Assembly: GCA_907165275.2 (NCBI GenBank)
Contig: OU015661.1
Span: 7,695,501-7,759,500 of the forward strand
From: Zygaena filipendulae
Taxonomy: Eukaryota; Arthropoda; Insecta; Lepidoptera; Zygaenidae
Direction: 5' to 3'
DNA: 64,000 nucleotides
Below, one piece after another: positions 38,712-50,900 of the stretch. Each line of letters begins with the position of its first letter. Position 1 is the stretch's first letter. Position numbers and translations under genes: made by a program. The notes below the pieces were generated by a model. It worked only from the letters and a program-made list of their open reading frames with translations. It was not told the DNA's origin and ran no database searches.

Positions 38712-38864
38712 CTGAACAGTCACTTTTACAGTTAATTTTAGGATATTGGTAAATTAAAATAAATGTATATTGTAGTATATTCATTATATAACATAGTGAA
38801 TTGACAAGCAGGTCAGACATAAAATTAGTGACTAGACTTTTATTAAAAACCTATGAAATATTAA

Positions 38865-39222
38865 GCCGCATTTGCACCAGGAGACATGTCACAGAGACAT
38901 CGCTCGACCACGTAAGTTGTGTCACTCTCAAAAGTTGTAGAACAATGTCTCGCGACATTATGACTTGTTGACACTTGCCAGTCGTGATCAGTATGTCCTC
39001 ATTTTCAGAACACAAAGCGACACACGTTCTCACTACTCAAAGCTTTTCCGACGATTTTCCAGGGACACGACTTGACACGAGAGTCGCGCGTGTCGACGCT
39101 CGCGACAATTCGCGCGACCCGTTAATGTCCCACGCGACGTCGGGCGACATCGTGCGGGACACTTAAATTTCGTGTCGAGCGACAGAGTCGCGGGACAAAT
39201 GTCTCCTAGTGAAAATACGGCT
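38865..39222. mobile_element. TTAA-flanked MITE with GCGAC repeats
   Basis: Inverted ends GCCGCATTTGCACCAGGAGA and AGCCGTATTTTCACTAGGAG (right end, complement; one-base offset), flanked by TTAA at 38861-38864 and 39223-39226, as piggyBac-type elements are. The body is rich in TCGCGCGAC and GTGTCG motifs. Confidence 0.7.
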
Positions 39223-39245
39223 TTAATCTTTTTTCTTACCTATTG

Positions 39246-39251
39246 TTTATT
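39246..39251 (-). terminator. SARS2 polyadenylation signal
   Basis: AATAAA on the minus strand, 58 nt past the stop codon. Confidence 0.55.
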
Positions 39252-39308
39252 TGTAATTCGTGTGGAGCATAATTGCATTAAAAATACAATTCATATAAAT
39301 AAATTTTT

Positions 39309-42011
39309 TTATTTCTTTATTTTCATCAATTTTATATCAGGCACAGCTGTATTTTTTGAAATAAATTTCTTTCCACTCATAAAAGGTTGCAATACTTCTG
39401 GAATATATATTTTGCCTTTAGGATCTTGGTATGTTTCTAATAAAGCGATCAGCATTCTCGGCACGGCACAGGCTGTGCCATTTAATGTATGAACATATTT
39501 GTTTCCACTATCACTGTATTTAATGTTAAGTCTTCTTGACTGATAATCTGTACAATTACTGCAACTTGAGATCTCACCATAACTATTACGACCAGGCATC
39601 CAGGCCTCAATATCATATTTTCTATAAAAAAAAAAACATAACAAAAATATTGCTGGGACATTATAAGTTATCAACTTATCACGCGGTGCCACCTGCCACC
39701 TGATGGGGATCAGTCTTAACAATAAGCAAACCTTGTGCTGTTGACTTATCACGCAGTGCCACCTGCCACCTGATGGGGATCAGTCTTAACAATAAGCAAA
39801 CCTTGTGCTGTTGGTAACAGACTACTGATATGATACTTTTTTGTTAATACATAGTAGTACTAAACAACTAAGACTTGAAGCAATCACAAATATTTACCTG
39901 ACATGGGATTCAAACTCATGACACCTGGCATAGCAGTTAAATTCATTAACCACTAGAGTAGTGGTGGGCAAACTTTCTTCATGTAGGGCTAGAAATTTTA
40001 TGAAATTTCCTAGGAGGGCCATAATCATAGAAAAAATGCATTATTTTGAAATCTTCTAATAAACATTACACACTTGACAAACCTATGCATGGCTGTAAAA
40101 ATTAAATTTCTATACACTTCGAAGAACCGCCACAGGCTGGATTAAATCCCTTTGCAGCTGAGTTGGCCTGCAGGCCGTACTTTGCCCACCACTGCACTAG
40201 AGCAACAGTGCTTTCCATTTCAATAATCAAACATTATTATCCTCAATAATTATTGTAAAAATACCACATTGTAGTCATTATTACCTATATGCAGGTGCTC
40301 CAAGTTCATGTGGTGGCATATCCAGCACTCTCATATGCAATCCTAAGGGGAGGAACAACTTTTCCTGTGTTTCTCTTAAATATTCAAGCATTTCATCAGA
40401 CTGTTCTGCGGTGGTAACAGCAAACATTTCCACTTTGGTGAACTGGTGTACCCTAAAATCAGTGCCATCATTAATAGAGTTCATTAAATTTAATATAAAA
40501 CATGCAAAATAGGCAATCAGACGTTGAGTTGCCAGCCCACCAACAAACACAAATTAATGTAAAATTATCAATAGTTATCACTTTGAATTCAGCATACCCT
40601 ACTATTTATAAAAGCAACATTCTTAAATTTCGTATTTTATGATCAGTACCTGTATATGCCTCTCTCTTCAACTACATTGGAAGTTTCAGCTCTGTAACAT
40701 CGACTGACAGCAGCCAGTTTTATAGGTAATGTCTCTTTTTCATGGACTGAATTCATCAACAGACCTGCAAGTGACATTTCTGCTGTTCCACTTAAGCACA
40801 AATCTGGACCATGCTGAACTGGATCCAATGAATATATCTGAAAACAACTATTTGCTTTCAATAAAGATTAAAAATATTGCCATCATAATGAGATAATCGA
40901 TTTGAAGAAGGAGGTTAGAAGTTAGAACCTCCTGTTTAACTGCATGTAGTTATGTTTTTTATATATTTGGAGAATTTTCTAAATATATAAAAAACATCAC
41001 TACATAGTACATGTTTTTTTTATATATTTGGAAAATTCTTTTTTGTTTCAAAAGGCATACTTCTGAGGTGGGCCCATTGCCATCAAGTCAGGATCTGATG
41101 GTGGAATTAGAGATGAGTTTTGGTCCAGTGTTAATGGATGTCTATCAGGCATTTACTTAAAATGTCTGTAAATGCCAGAACAAAACCCATGTTTAGGTGG
41201 GATCTTGGAAAAATTGTGGAAACTTAAAATATTATGTGCCCACTATAAGGATTTGAATATTTGTTATAGTGAGTTGTGCATGTGACAAATTTAACCATAC
41301 TTTGTGACCTATTCATTACAAAAAATACCTCCCCCCCCCCCCCCCCCCCAAAGCTAACTAACTGCTCTATGTAATATTTTAAAGAAGTGTAAAAAAACCT
41401 ACTTGTGTTCGATCTGTGTTTACTACCATTCCACAACTATCTAAAATGCTGCTTGGTAGAATATCAGGCACAGACACTAAGTGGAATTTCTCATTTAATA
41501 AGTATGACACAGTATACTTAATCAAAGCCTCTTCAAATTCTGCTAAATCTCCTAAAAAGTAGTAACTTTTGTGGCCACAAGTATATCCTAATTTATCAGT
41601 TCTCATCAAGTTTAATCGACGGGTTATTTCACTAAACTCCAAAGGCTCATAGTCGCCAAATTTCCTTTTATTGTTTAACTGACTTATCAAAACTGGTTGC
41701 TCTTTATATACTTTTACTATAGGATGTGTTTTGTTTGGTAACCTAACAAGTTCTTTAAATAAAGCATCTTTTGAGGTAAGGTATGATTTATCAGATTTTG
41801 CAGTCGATTTAAAAGCACTATATAAATCTAATACACGAACTATATCACCAATTCCTTTTCTTATTCTTATGTTGTGTTCAATTTCTTGAGTATTATCACT
41901 GTTGCAATAATATTCAATATCTATATCAGGGAAAGAGCAAGTACAATAAAGTTTTGATTTCCATAAACTTATATTATGTTTGATATAAAGCCTGCTAGAC
42001 AAAAGAAACAT
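39309..42011 (-). CDS. SARS2: mitochondrial seryl-tRNA synthetase (four exons)
   Basis: Class II aminoacyl-tRNA synthetase that charges mitochondrial tRNA-Ser. Exons in order: 42011-41403, 40837-40650, 40452-40285, 39621-39309; phases agree and the product is 425 residues. The N-terminus [20 protein letters not shown] is basic and Ser-rich, with no acid, as for mitochondrial import. Recognisable sites: the TxE serine-binding loop [11 protein letters not shown], motif 2 CYRAETSN followed by HQFTKVEMF, the block [34 protein letters not shown], and motif 3 [15 protein letters not shown]. These match vertebrate SARS2 better than the insect SerRS-like paralogue SLIMP, because catalytic residues are intact. 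The tRNA-binding arm is short, as in mitochondrial forms. Introns carry a SINE split by a MITE, a 70-bp tandem duplication and a C19 run. Confidence 0.94.
39674..39813. repeat. 70-bp tandem duplication in SARS2 intron 3
   Basis: Two adjacent 70-bp units (39674-39743, 39744-39813), identical except GCGGTG versus GCAGTG. It begins just past the exon 4 acceptor side, within the intron. Confidence 0.95.
39840..40215 (-). mobile_element. tRNA-derived SINE interrupted by a MITE
   Basis: Reading the minus strand across the MITE (39959-40194), the sequence GCTCTAGTGGTTAATG ... GAGTTTGAATCCCATG gives A-box- and B-box-like motifs, followed by a body AGGTAAATATTTGTGATTGC. The outer limits are uncertain. 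Confidence 0.6.
39959..40194. mobile_element. hAT-like MITE with 8-bp target-site duplication
   Basis: Ends TAGTGGTGGGCAAA and TTTGCCCACCACTG, flanked by CACTAGAG at 39951-39958 and 40195-40202. 236 bp, non-coding. The 8-bp duplication and CAGTGGTGGG end fit the hAT superfamily. Confidence 0.9.
41331..41349. repeat. homopolymer C19
   Basis: Nineteen C in SARS2 intron 1, about 55 bp inside the exon 1 donor. Confidence 0.98.
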
Positions 42012-42434
42012 CTTGATCAACAAATATTAAAACTAGGTATATTTTATTTTATTTTTTTCTCTTCTTATACGTCAGAAGTTAGAGTTATGTCATCTCAGAT
42101 TAACTAGACATATGTCTAAAGACAGATAGGAATCTGACAGTGTTCTGAGGGGTTGTTAGAGATCCACCAATCACAAGGCGAGGACGGACCCACAGATAAA
42201 AAATATTAGTGTTGTCCATATAAATAGCTTGTCGATACTAGGGATGTGAATTAGTAATCACATCGATAGTTTATAGCTCATTAGGATCAATATTAATTTT
42301 TTTTTAGGGGAATAACAGAACTGATCTGTTTATGTTTTTCTCTAAACATTTTAACGAACTAATTTACGTAGTGCTTAGAGAAAAACATATGTGAGTCATA
42401 TGTGAGTTCCATTCCAATCCAATGCAATAAATAG

Positions 42435-42512
42435 TATCGATATAACGATATTTTTAATCCAATATATCGATATTTTTAGTCAATATCATTTATTTGATCC
42501 GATATATCGATA
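42435..42512. promoter_or_regulatory. cluster of three TATCGATA (DRE-like) sites
   Basis: TATCGATA at 42435-42442, 42465-42472 and 42505-42512. In Drosophila this is the DREF binding site, common at housekeeping promoters. Here it is about 420-500 bp upstream of the SARS2 start codon, in very AT-rich DNA, so chance or a repeat is possible. Confidence 0.35.
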
Positions 42513-42924
42513 CAAAATATCCAATATCGAAAATTATATCCAAAACGACTTTTTTTTTATTGGAACGTACCCTAACCGGAAAAAACGTCCGTAAAGTTAA
42601 TTTTTTTTTTTTTTAATAAAAAATCATAATAAAACATATATACACGAATAATTATTTTCTTTATACCTCAAATAGAACTTAAAATTAATATTTTTATAAC
42701 AAGGAACTTCGTAGTAACCTTCCTATCCGGTGTCCCACGACACCACACTTTTTTATGTAACTAAAGTAATAAGACGTAACTAAAGTTATATAAAGTAACT
42801 GGTTTGCCTAATACAATAAGTTTGAAACTATTCGTTAAAAAATAGCTTTTTAGTTTTGATATTTTTGTAATTGTTGCCTAATTAAAAAGAATACTGATAA
42901 AAATAACTTCATTTTTATTGCTAA

Positions 42925-43173
42925 TTTGCAAAACAAAGAAATAAAACTGATGTCCATCACTGTTAAAATCCCGCCAAAAGCTGCGATGGGAAAGGCAAAG
43001 GAAGCTAAGTCTATACAGCCAATTCAGTTGTATTTTTCTTCTTCCGAAGTTATCTACATCGAAATGCATTCCACCAATCCACCACATTCACACAATATTA
43101 ATCACCATAAACTAATTTGCAAAACAAAGAAATAAAACTGACGTCCGTCACTACTAAAATCCCGCCAAAAGCT
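42925..43173. repeat. direct repeat pair
   Basis: ATTTGCAAAACAAAGAAATA through AAAATCCCGCCAAAAGCT (about 56 bp) occurs at 42925-42981 and 43119-43173 with a few changes. Confidence 0.8.
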
Positions 43174-44956
43174 AGAATTTTTTTTTTTTCGTTTATTTAT
43201 CCTATATAGGAAAGGCTAAGAGTACAGGGCCGATACTGCCAATTCTGATCCGATCATAGACGATGTTCGGCGAGTAGCCGAGTCTGCCGAGTACAGCCGA
43301 GTATGCCCTCTACACTATCGCGATCGCGTATAAATAAACGTCTCTACTCGGCGATAATGTAGTGGAAGCATTAAAATATATTGCTGACCCGCTAGTCGCT
43401 ACATCGGCCATCTACTTTCATTGATTCCCGCCAAAAAAACTTGCTTAGCTTTCGAAAGTGAATCAGGGTTATTAACTTTTTTTATTTTTTAATGTTTAAG
43501 TTAAAAAATAGTTAAGTTTTAGTTTTATTCATCGCCATTCGCCACTTGCAATGAAAGGGTATTAATTTGTAAAATCTAGAGGTAAAGCAAGTTAAGGTAA
43601 AAAGATGATTTCACTAGTCGCTTAATGTAGATAAATACTTCGAATTTAATTAAACAAACGACAAAAACACCTGTTTTTTAAGCTTTTAAATATTTCGAAA
43701 TCCTTTGCAAACAGAGGTTAAGTTTGTGTTTTACTATTTGAATCAAAAATTCAGACTTCCTAGGTACCTACTTACTGGAAAATAATCTTGATTGTACTAC
43801 TGTAAATTCCATGCTTTGGTGTGTACTTTTAAAAAAATTCCTTCATAGTTTAATATTAGCAAGCTATTCTTCGCGGCAGCAGTCTCGTCATGTGAATATC
43901 GGGGTTCTCCCAGGAATTCTGGATAAAATTTTAAATAGAACATTATTTATGTACCTACATAATTTCCTAAAAATCTGTTCACCCAATTAGTGTGAATGAG
44001 TAACAAAAATCGAATAGTCATCAGAAACTTTCACAATAATAAGATTGTCATCACTGAAGACAGAAAATTAGATAATGTCATTAAATCTGATAGAGTACGT
44101 GATAATTAACTTTAAATCGAAATAGCAATTTAACTAAAATTGTTTAAGCTTATGACTTTGTTAGGTACTACAAATAAGTAATAGCTACAGTCATAGACCT
44201 TGTTACTACAAAGTATTTATAGGTATAATTGTTACTACAAAGTAATAACATTTATAATTGTAGAACTAGCCCAATTCTCACTTGAATAATTTATAGTTAT
44301 AGACACAGAGCTAATAAATTAACTAGAGAGGACATGTAGGCGGGGCAGGCGCTCTACCGTTGCAAAGAAAGTTATGGCAAATGCTCTAACTTGCCCTAAA
44401 ACTTTTTTTGCTACCATCCCAAGTATATTTACCACAATATTCCCAAAACTGTGAATTTTGAAAACAGTGACTAAGTAAGAACGTAACTAAAAAGTGTTTA
44501 ATACATTTCTTTACATTAATAAATGTTTTAGTGTGCAATGAATAGTTTTGTGTGCAAAAATCACCCAGCGAAACTCATCTGTTTTCATACTAAACTTAGT
44601 TGTCCCTTCTATCTGTCTTTTCTGTGGTTATAGCTGCAGCTATACTAATATTAAAAGAGGTAAATTTTATCCAGGAGGTGTATTTAGGAGTAATCTCTAA
44701 ACTGGTTTTATAAATTCTTTCAGTGATAGGTAGCTGCAGTACACCTGAACATCATAGGATACTTCAGGGTTCTCATAGAACTCCCGAATTGCTCACGGGT
44801 GATACCACATGTACAATGTACATGCTGCCACACAATGTGTCTGAAAACTGATTTATAGCTTTTCCAGTCAAAAAGGTATATATATATAATTATAGTCATG
44901 TTATAATTTAAGGATGAAAATTAAATGAGAAATTTAATTTTAGGTTTATTATTGTC

Positions 44957-47900
44957 ATGCCACAAAAACAAGTAATGATTATGAGTATGTTCCCGCCTAA
45001 AAGAGGAAGAAGTCCAGGAGATGAAATAGAAGATAAATGTTCAGTGAGTATTTACTATAGTTGTAATGAAAATTGTACATAATATATTACATAATTATAA
45101 TTACATGTCTTACAATATTAGACTTGCTTAGTACTTTTTGAATTACGGTAAAAATGTATATAATTCATAAAGTTATGGCTTTAATGCAGTATTGATTTGT
45201 TCACTTTTTAGAAAAAACCAAAAGCAAACATTTTTGAAGGAACTGATGGTGAAGAAGATTTGAACTCTAATAAAACAAATAGTATTTACTTATGTTCTGA
45301 TAAAGCTAAGAATACCCCAAGTGAGGAATCATCATCAGACCTCGATAGTAAAATTATTGATGCTAGTAAAGCAAATGGTGTCATTAATGATAAATCTGTC
45401 ATTGATCCTGAAAAATTTGAGAGCTGTGAAAATAATAATAGTAACATGAAGAGTCATGGTACCTCTGCAGATACTGAAAGATGTGATATATGTGGTCAGT
45501 TTTTAAGCAATTCTGACATAATATATTATCAAGGACATCCACAAGATTCCGTGGAAGAGTTTATTGCATTGACAAATGAGAAACTAGTTCTGGCTTCTGG
45601 TAAGATGAAGACTACTTTACAAAATTACAAAAAAAACTTGTTTAAAAAACTGGTCTCAGTATATCTATAAAGAATGTTACCTTTGATTAACGTAATATTT
45701 ATCTAATTATTTATATATGTAAATGGTAATAGCGACTTTTCTTTAATTTAGGAGATGAAGGTGATGTAATGGAGAGACCACAAACCAATATAACAAGCTT
45801 TTCAATCTTTGATCAACATGGACATCTTTGTTCCATTGATGGGGGGCTAATCGAAAATGATATTAGGATTTATATGTCAGGATATTTAAAATCAATATGT
45901 TCTGATTCACCTGACATAGATGAGGATTCCATTCCTGTAAAAGATGTGGGTCCTATTATTGAATGGTAAGTGATGAATATACAATCTTAGTTATGTTGTT
46001 AGATTAAAAGGCATACATTTGATATTGATATTGAAAATTATGGATTTCAGGTTTATACATGGGTTTGATGGAGGCACAAAGAACTGTATAACGCTATCAA
46101 CTGAATTTGGAGAGTATAATTTAATGAATCCCAGCACAGAATACACTCCTTTAATGAATAATTTATATGAAAAGATATGGTTAAGTAAAGTAGTTGTTGA
46201 GTACTTAGAAGAGTACCACTATCTGCTGCCAACATATGAAGATTTATTGGAGGTGGTACGAGATGCTACTATACCGGAACTCAACAACAAGCAGATGACT
46301 GAAGAAATGCTCCATAAACACGCACAATTTGTATGTGATCAAGTTGTCAGTTTAGAAGCAGATGAAGATGATGAACCACTTATAACCCTACCCTGTATAA
46401 GAGAATTAATAAAATTAATGGGAATTAAATTTGGAAAGCGAAAAATGCGCGCCAAAATAAATTATAAAAAAGTGGATAAAAAAGCCTGGACTAGAGCAAC
46501 AACAACACCACTCGTCAGGAAGACTTTTGAAATATTTTTCACAAATCAATTAGATAAAACTAATCACGAATTGGTTCTTAGAAGAAAAAGGTGTGGAGTC
46601 TGTGAAGCCTGTCAACTACCGGACTGTGGTGAATGTAACGCATGTCGCGCTATGGCTAAATTCGGTGGGCATGGACGCACTAAGAAAGCGTGTGTGCGTC
46701 GGCAATGCCCTAACATGGCAGTAGAGCAAGCTGACGACTCGAGTCCGGAAGACGAAGATGAATATCAACAAATTGCAGAGAGAAGAGAGCATGACAAAAT
46801 AGAAGAGAATTTACCAGTTAAACTAACAGGAGTAGGGAGCAAACATATAAAGTGGATCGGTGAGCCTATCAAAGCAGATGCCACCAAAATATATTATAAA
46901 ACAGTAGCAATTGATGGTGCAGAAGTTAGTGTCGGAGAATACGTCATGTTGGAAACTTGTCAGCCAAACATACCTGCTTTAGTCACAAGGATAGCATACA
47001 TGTGGAAGGATAATATTAATCCTAAATCTGGCTATTTTCATGGAGAAGTTTTCATCAGGTCTTCCGACACGGTATTAGGAGAGGTAGGTGATCCAAGGGA
47101 GATATTTTTGGGTGACAGATGTTCACACGGCGCACCTCTTTCATCTATTCTGAGAAAAGCTCATGTTGAAAGAAAATATTGTCCGGCAGATTGGTTTAAA
47201 CTTGGAGGTAAAGAAGTTGAGGATATTGTCTTTGAAGATGATGGGAAAACATACTTTTATAAGCAATATTACGAAAGGTTTACATCTCGTTTCGAGGAAC
47301 TTCCTATTGATCCGGTGTGCCCTAACGAGTTAAGAAAACACAGGTATTGTCCGTCATGTGAACGTAAAACCCAGAGAGACGCGAAAAATATCCCAAAAGT
47401 AATAGGAAAATTGACAGTGAAGTCTGATGTGGTACCGGAAACGAATAGGACGGAATGGTCAGTAGTTCGGTGGCAAAACTACGAATACAAAAAGGGTTGC
47501 GGAGTATTCTTAAAACCGGGAACATTCAAATTAAAAAATAGTTTGCAAATGAATAGTCATAAACAACAAAAATTGGAAAAGGTCGATGAAGATATTTACC
47601 CAGAATATTACAGGAAAAGCGACAGTTATTTAAGAGGTTCAAACGTAGATACGGGCGAGCCGTTTTGCGTCGGTCACATCGCCGCCGTAGTGGCGCGTGG
47701 GGAAGGGCCCCTGGTAGTGCCTCAGGATATTTTTATTAAAGTCAACGTATTGTACAGACCAGAGAATACGTCAAGTAGATTTCCCCAGCAAGAGGATTTA
47801 AATATCGTTTACTGGAGTGACGAAATCCGCGAGGTTTCCTTCTCATCAGTAGTCGGTCCTTGTCAAATTTATTACGAACAAAACATCCCCGACCAAGATT

Positions 47901-50900
47901 CGAAGCATCAATGGTTAGAGCAAGATCCGACCAGATTCTACTTTAGAATGGCTTTCGATAAAAAATCAAACGACATCGTCGATGTGCCTCAACACGCTAC
48001 CAATGTGGGTCGAACTGACAAAGGCAAAGACAAAGGGAAAGGTAAAGGGAAGTCGAGCAAGCTCGCCGAGACTAATAATAAAAAAATGGATGTTCAAGTG
48101 AGGCCGCTGCGCACGCTGGACGTGTTCGCGGGCTGCGGCGGGCTGTCGGCCGGCCTGCACGGCGCCGGCGCGGCCGACTGCCGGTGGGCCATCGAGAATG
48201 TGGAGGCGGCCGCCCACGCCTTCGCCTTGAACAATAACAATTGCATCGTGTTCAATGAAGACTGCAACGCGTTGCTGAAGGATGTGATCTCCGGAGCGAC
48301 GCACAGTCAGAGCGGCTTGCGGCTCCCCGTGCAGGGGGAAGTGGAGCTGCTCTGCGGCGGGCCGCCGTGCCAAGGCTTCTCCGGGATGAACAGGTTCAAC
48401 TCCCGGGAGTATTCCAACTTCAAAAACTCACTGGTAGCCTCGTATCTCTCGTACTGCGATTACTATCGGCCGAAGTATTTCATATTGGAAAACGTGCGGA
48501 ATTTTGTCGCTTTCAAGAAAGGTATGGTGTTGAAACTGACGCTGCGTACTTTATTGGACATGGGTTACCAGTGTACGTTCGGTGTGTTGCAAGCCGGCAA
48601 CTACGGGGTGCCTCAGACGAGGAGAAGGCTAATCATACTAGCGGCGGCGCCGGGCTTCGCGCTGCCGCACTACCCGGAGCCGACGCACGTGTTCAGCCGG
48701 CGCGCCTGCTCGCTGACCACCACCATAGACGGCAAGCGGTTCGCGACGGGCGCGCAGTGGGACGAGTCCGCGCCCCGGCGCACTTGCACCATACAGGACG
48801 CGATGAGCGACCTGCCGCATATAGCCAACGGCGCGAACAAAGTCGAGATCGCGTACGGCAGCATGCCGGAGAGCCACTTCCAGCGGTTGGTGAGGAGCAA
48901 AGACGAAAACGCCAAATTGCGGGACCATATATGTAAGAATATGGCGCCGCTCATACAGGCCAGGATCGCCAGGATTCCGACGACGCCCGGCTCCGACTGG
49001 CGGGACCTGCCCAACGTTTCCGTCACGCTGTCTGACGGCTCCAAGTGCAAGGTATCGAAGTTTCTTATATTTACGTAATTAGAGCTATTGTATGTCTTAC
49101 GGCCGCACCCAGAGTCATTTTAATGATTACTTTAAATTAAGTTAAATTTAGTTAAATGCCAATTAACATTAATTTCATGAAAGTCTCTGAGTGTGGCAAT
49201 TTCAAAATTGTCTTTCTCCCGTACACAAAGTTTTACTTCAAATGAAAGCATTTACAAAGTTTTTTAAGGCATACAGAATGTTAATTTCTAATAATTTTGG
49301 CACCCAGAGCGTTTGAGATTATGATTTTGAGACGCGCGTTATGGGCAAGGAATTGTTGAAATGTTGATCATAGTGAATAAGGGTCCTGTTTTGGATGTAC
49401 ACGGCAGGTGCCGGCCCTATCACCGCCACGTTTTCGTAGCCTTAATGATAAGGCTACAAAAACATGACCATTACAGTTTGTAGGTAGTCATTTTATTTTA
49501 CAGGCTTTAGTCATTATTTCTCCTAGTGTTGGGAATGGGGATGTTGACAACTTTTGGAAATCAAAATTTTAATTAGTCCGTAGAAAATAAAAAATCATTA
49601 GACACGTATTTTTTTTATTTTTCAAATAAATTAAAATACACAGAGATAAAGCGCATTAAAGTTTAGGGTGGGGGCTCGTGACGTCACTTACCGCTTCAAG
49701 CCGCCATATAAACTGCACTAGTTAGTGACGTCACGAGAAATTTCAACTCAATGTATCGCTGTTATTTTTTGATTATGTAAAAAAAAAAACCTGTCCAATA
49801 TTTTTTCTTAATCTACAAGACGGACTAAAAAAAAATTGGTCAAATAGGCTATGCTAGATCGGATCGGATAGATCTATCAAATATAAAAGTCAGTGCAGTG
49901 GTTTGTTAGTAACGTTAGTGTTAATATTACGTTCCTGGCCCCAGGAGTGCGTCCTACGTGGATCGTGATATCACGGTTGATGTCTGTTCGGCCGGCCCAG
50001 GTGCTGCAGTACCGGCACGAGGACCGCAAGAACGGGCGCTCGGCGGCGGGCGCGCGGCGCGGCGTGTGCGCGTGCGCGGCAGGCGGCGCGTGCGACCCGG
50101 CCGACAAGCAGGAGAACACGCTCATCCCGTGGTGCCTGCCGCACACCGGCAACAGGCACAACCACTGGGCCGGCCTGTACGGTGCGTACCTCACTCGTCA
50201 GCCTACATTCATACGGGCGCGGTCGCAGCCTGAAATTTTGGAGGGGGTCACTCACTACACTAATAAAAAATAGGTCATTTCCAAGTTATTTAGGTTATCG
50301 TACGTAGTTCATAAAAACACCACTATAGATGTCAGCAAACTATAAATTTATCGCTGTTAGGGGATAGCTAGAAAGAAGGATGGCCAAATCATACTCGAGA
50401 CGAAACAATGGTGTCCATATATGATATATATATATGAAAAATCCCTTATTTTTTAAGATCTTAAAAAACACAAAAAGTATCTATAAGTAGCCACAAAAAA
50501 AGATATCAATTTATTTTTGTTTTTGTAACTTCTACAACATCCATGTATGTGGTTTCAGAACGCACCTTTTGACGATTCATTTCGCGTATGAAATGACTAA
50601 GTAATATGTAGCCATCAAATCAGACACTGTGTGTGCATTCTTGTCATAAAAAATAATTATGTAGGTTCATATTGAGTATAAGCATTTTGTTCTATTGCGT
50701 ACAACGGAACGTCATTTGTCCTCGACAAGTTACTTAATCTGTGGTCATCGAACCGCGTTAGTGATCGTCATTGTTATTTTGTTATTTTTTTTATTGACAA
50801 TTGACATGACACCGTCCGGCAATCACGCACTCATCTCGCTTCACTTGCTGTTCTATTTTGGATTTCCTTTGTCGTTTTGACCAGTTTTGTTTTGACCTAG

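Larger units (their letters stand above)
42012..44943. other. intergenic between divergent SARS2 and DNMT1
   Basis: No gene seen. Contains three TATCGATA motifs (42435-42512), a direct repeat pair (42925-42981 and 43119-43173), GCCGAGTA-rich sequence at 43260-43345, and interspersed-repeat fragments at about 43866-43945 and 44640-44830. Promoters and any 5' non-coding exon of DNMT1 should lie here. Confidence 0.55.

Noticed and set aside
39309..42011. SLIMP (SerRS-like insect mitochondrial protein)
   Set aside because: The serine-binding and class II catalytic motifs are intact, which fits a working SARS2 rather than the inactive paralogue.
48367..48936. 189-codon plus-strand ORF and several minus-strand ORFs over the same area
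   Set aside because: They are out-of-frame shadows of the GC-rich DNMT1 catalytic exon.
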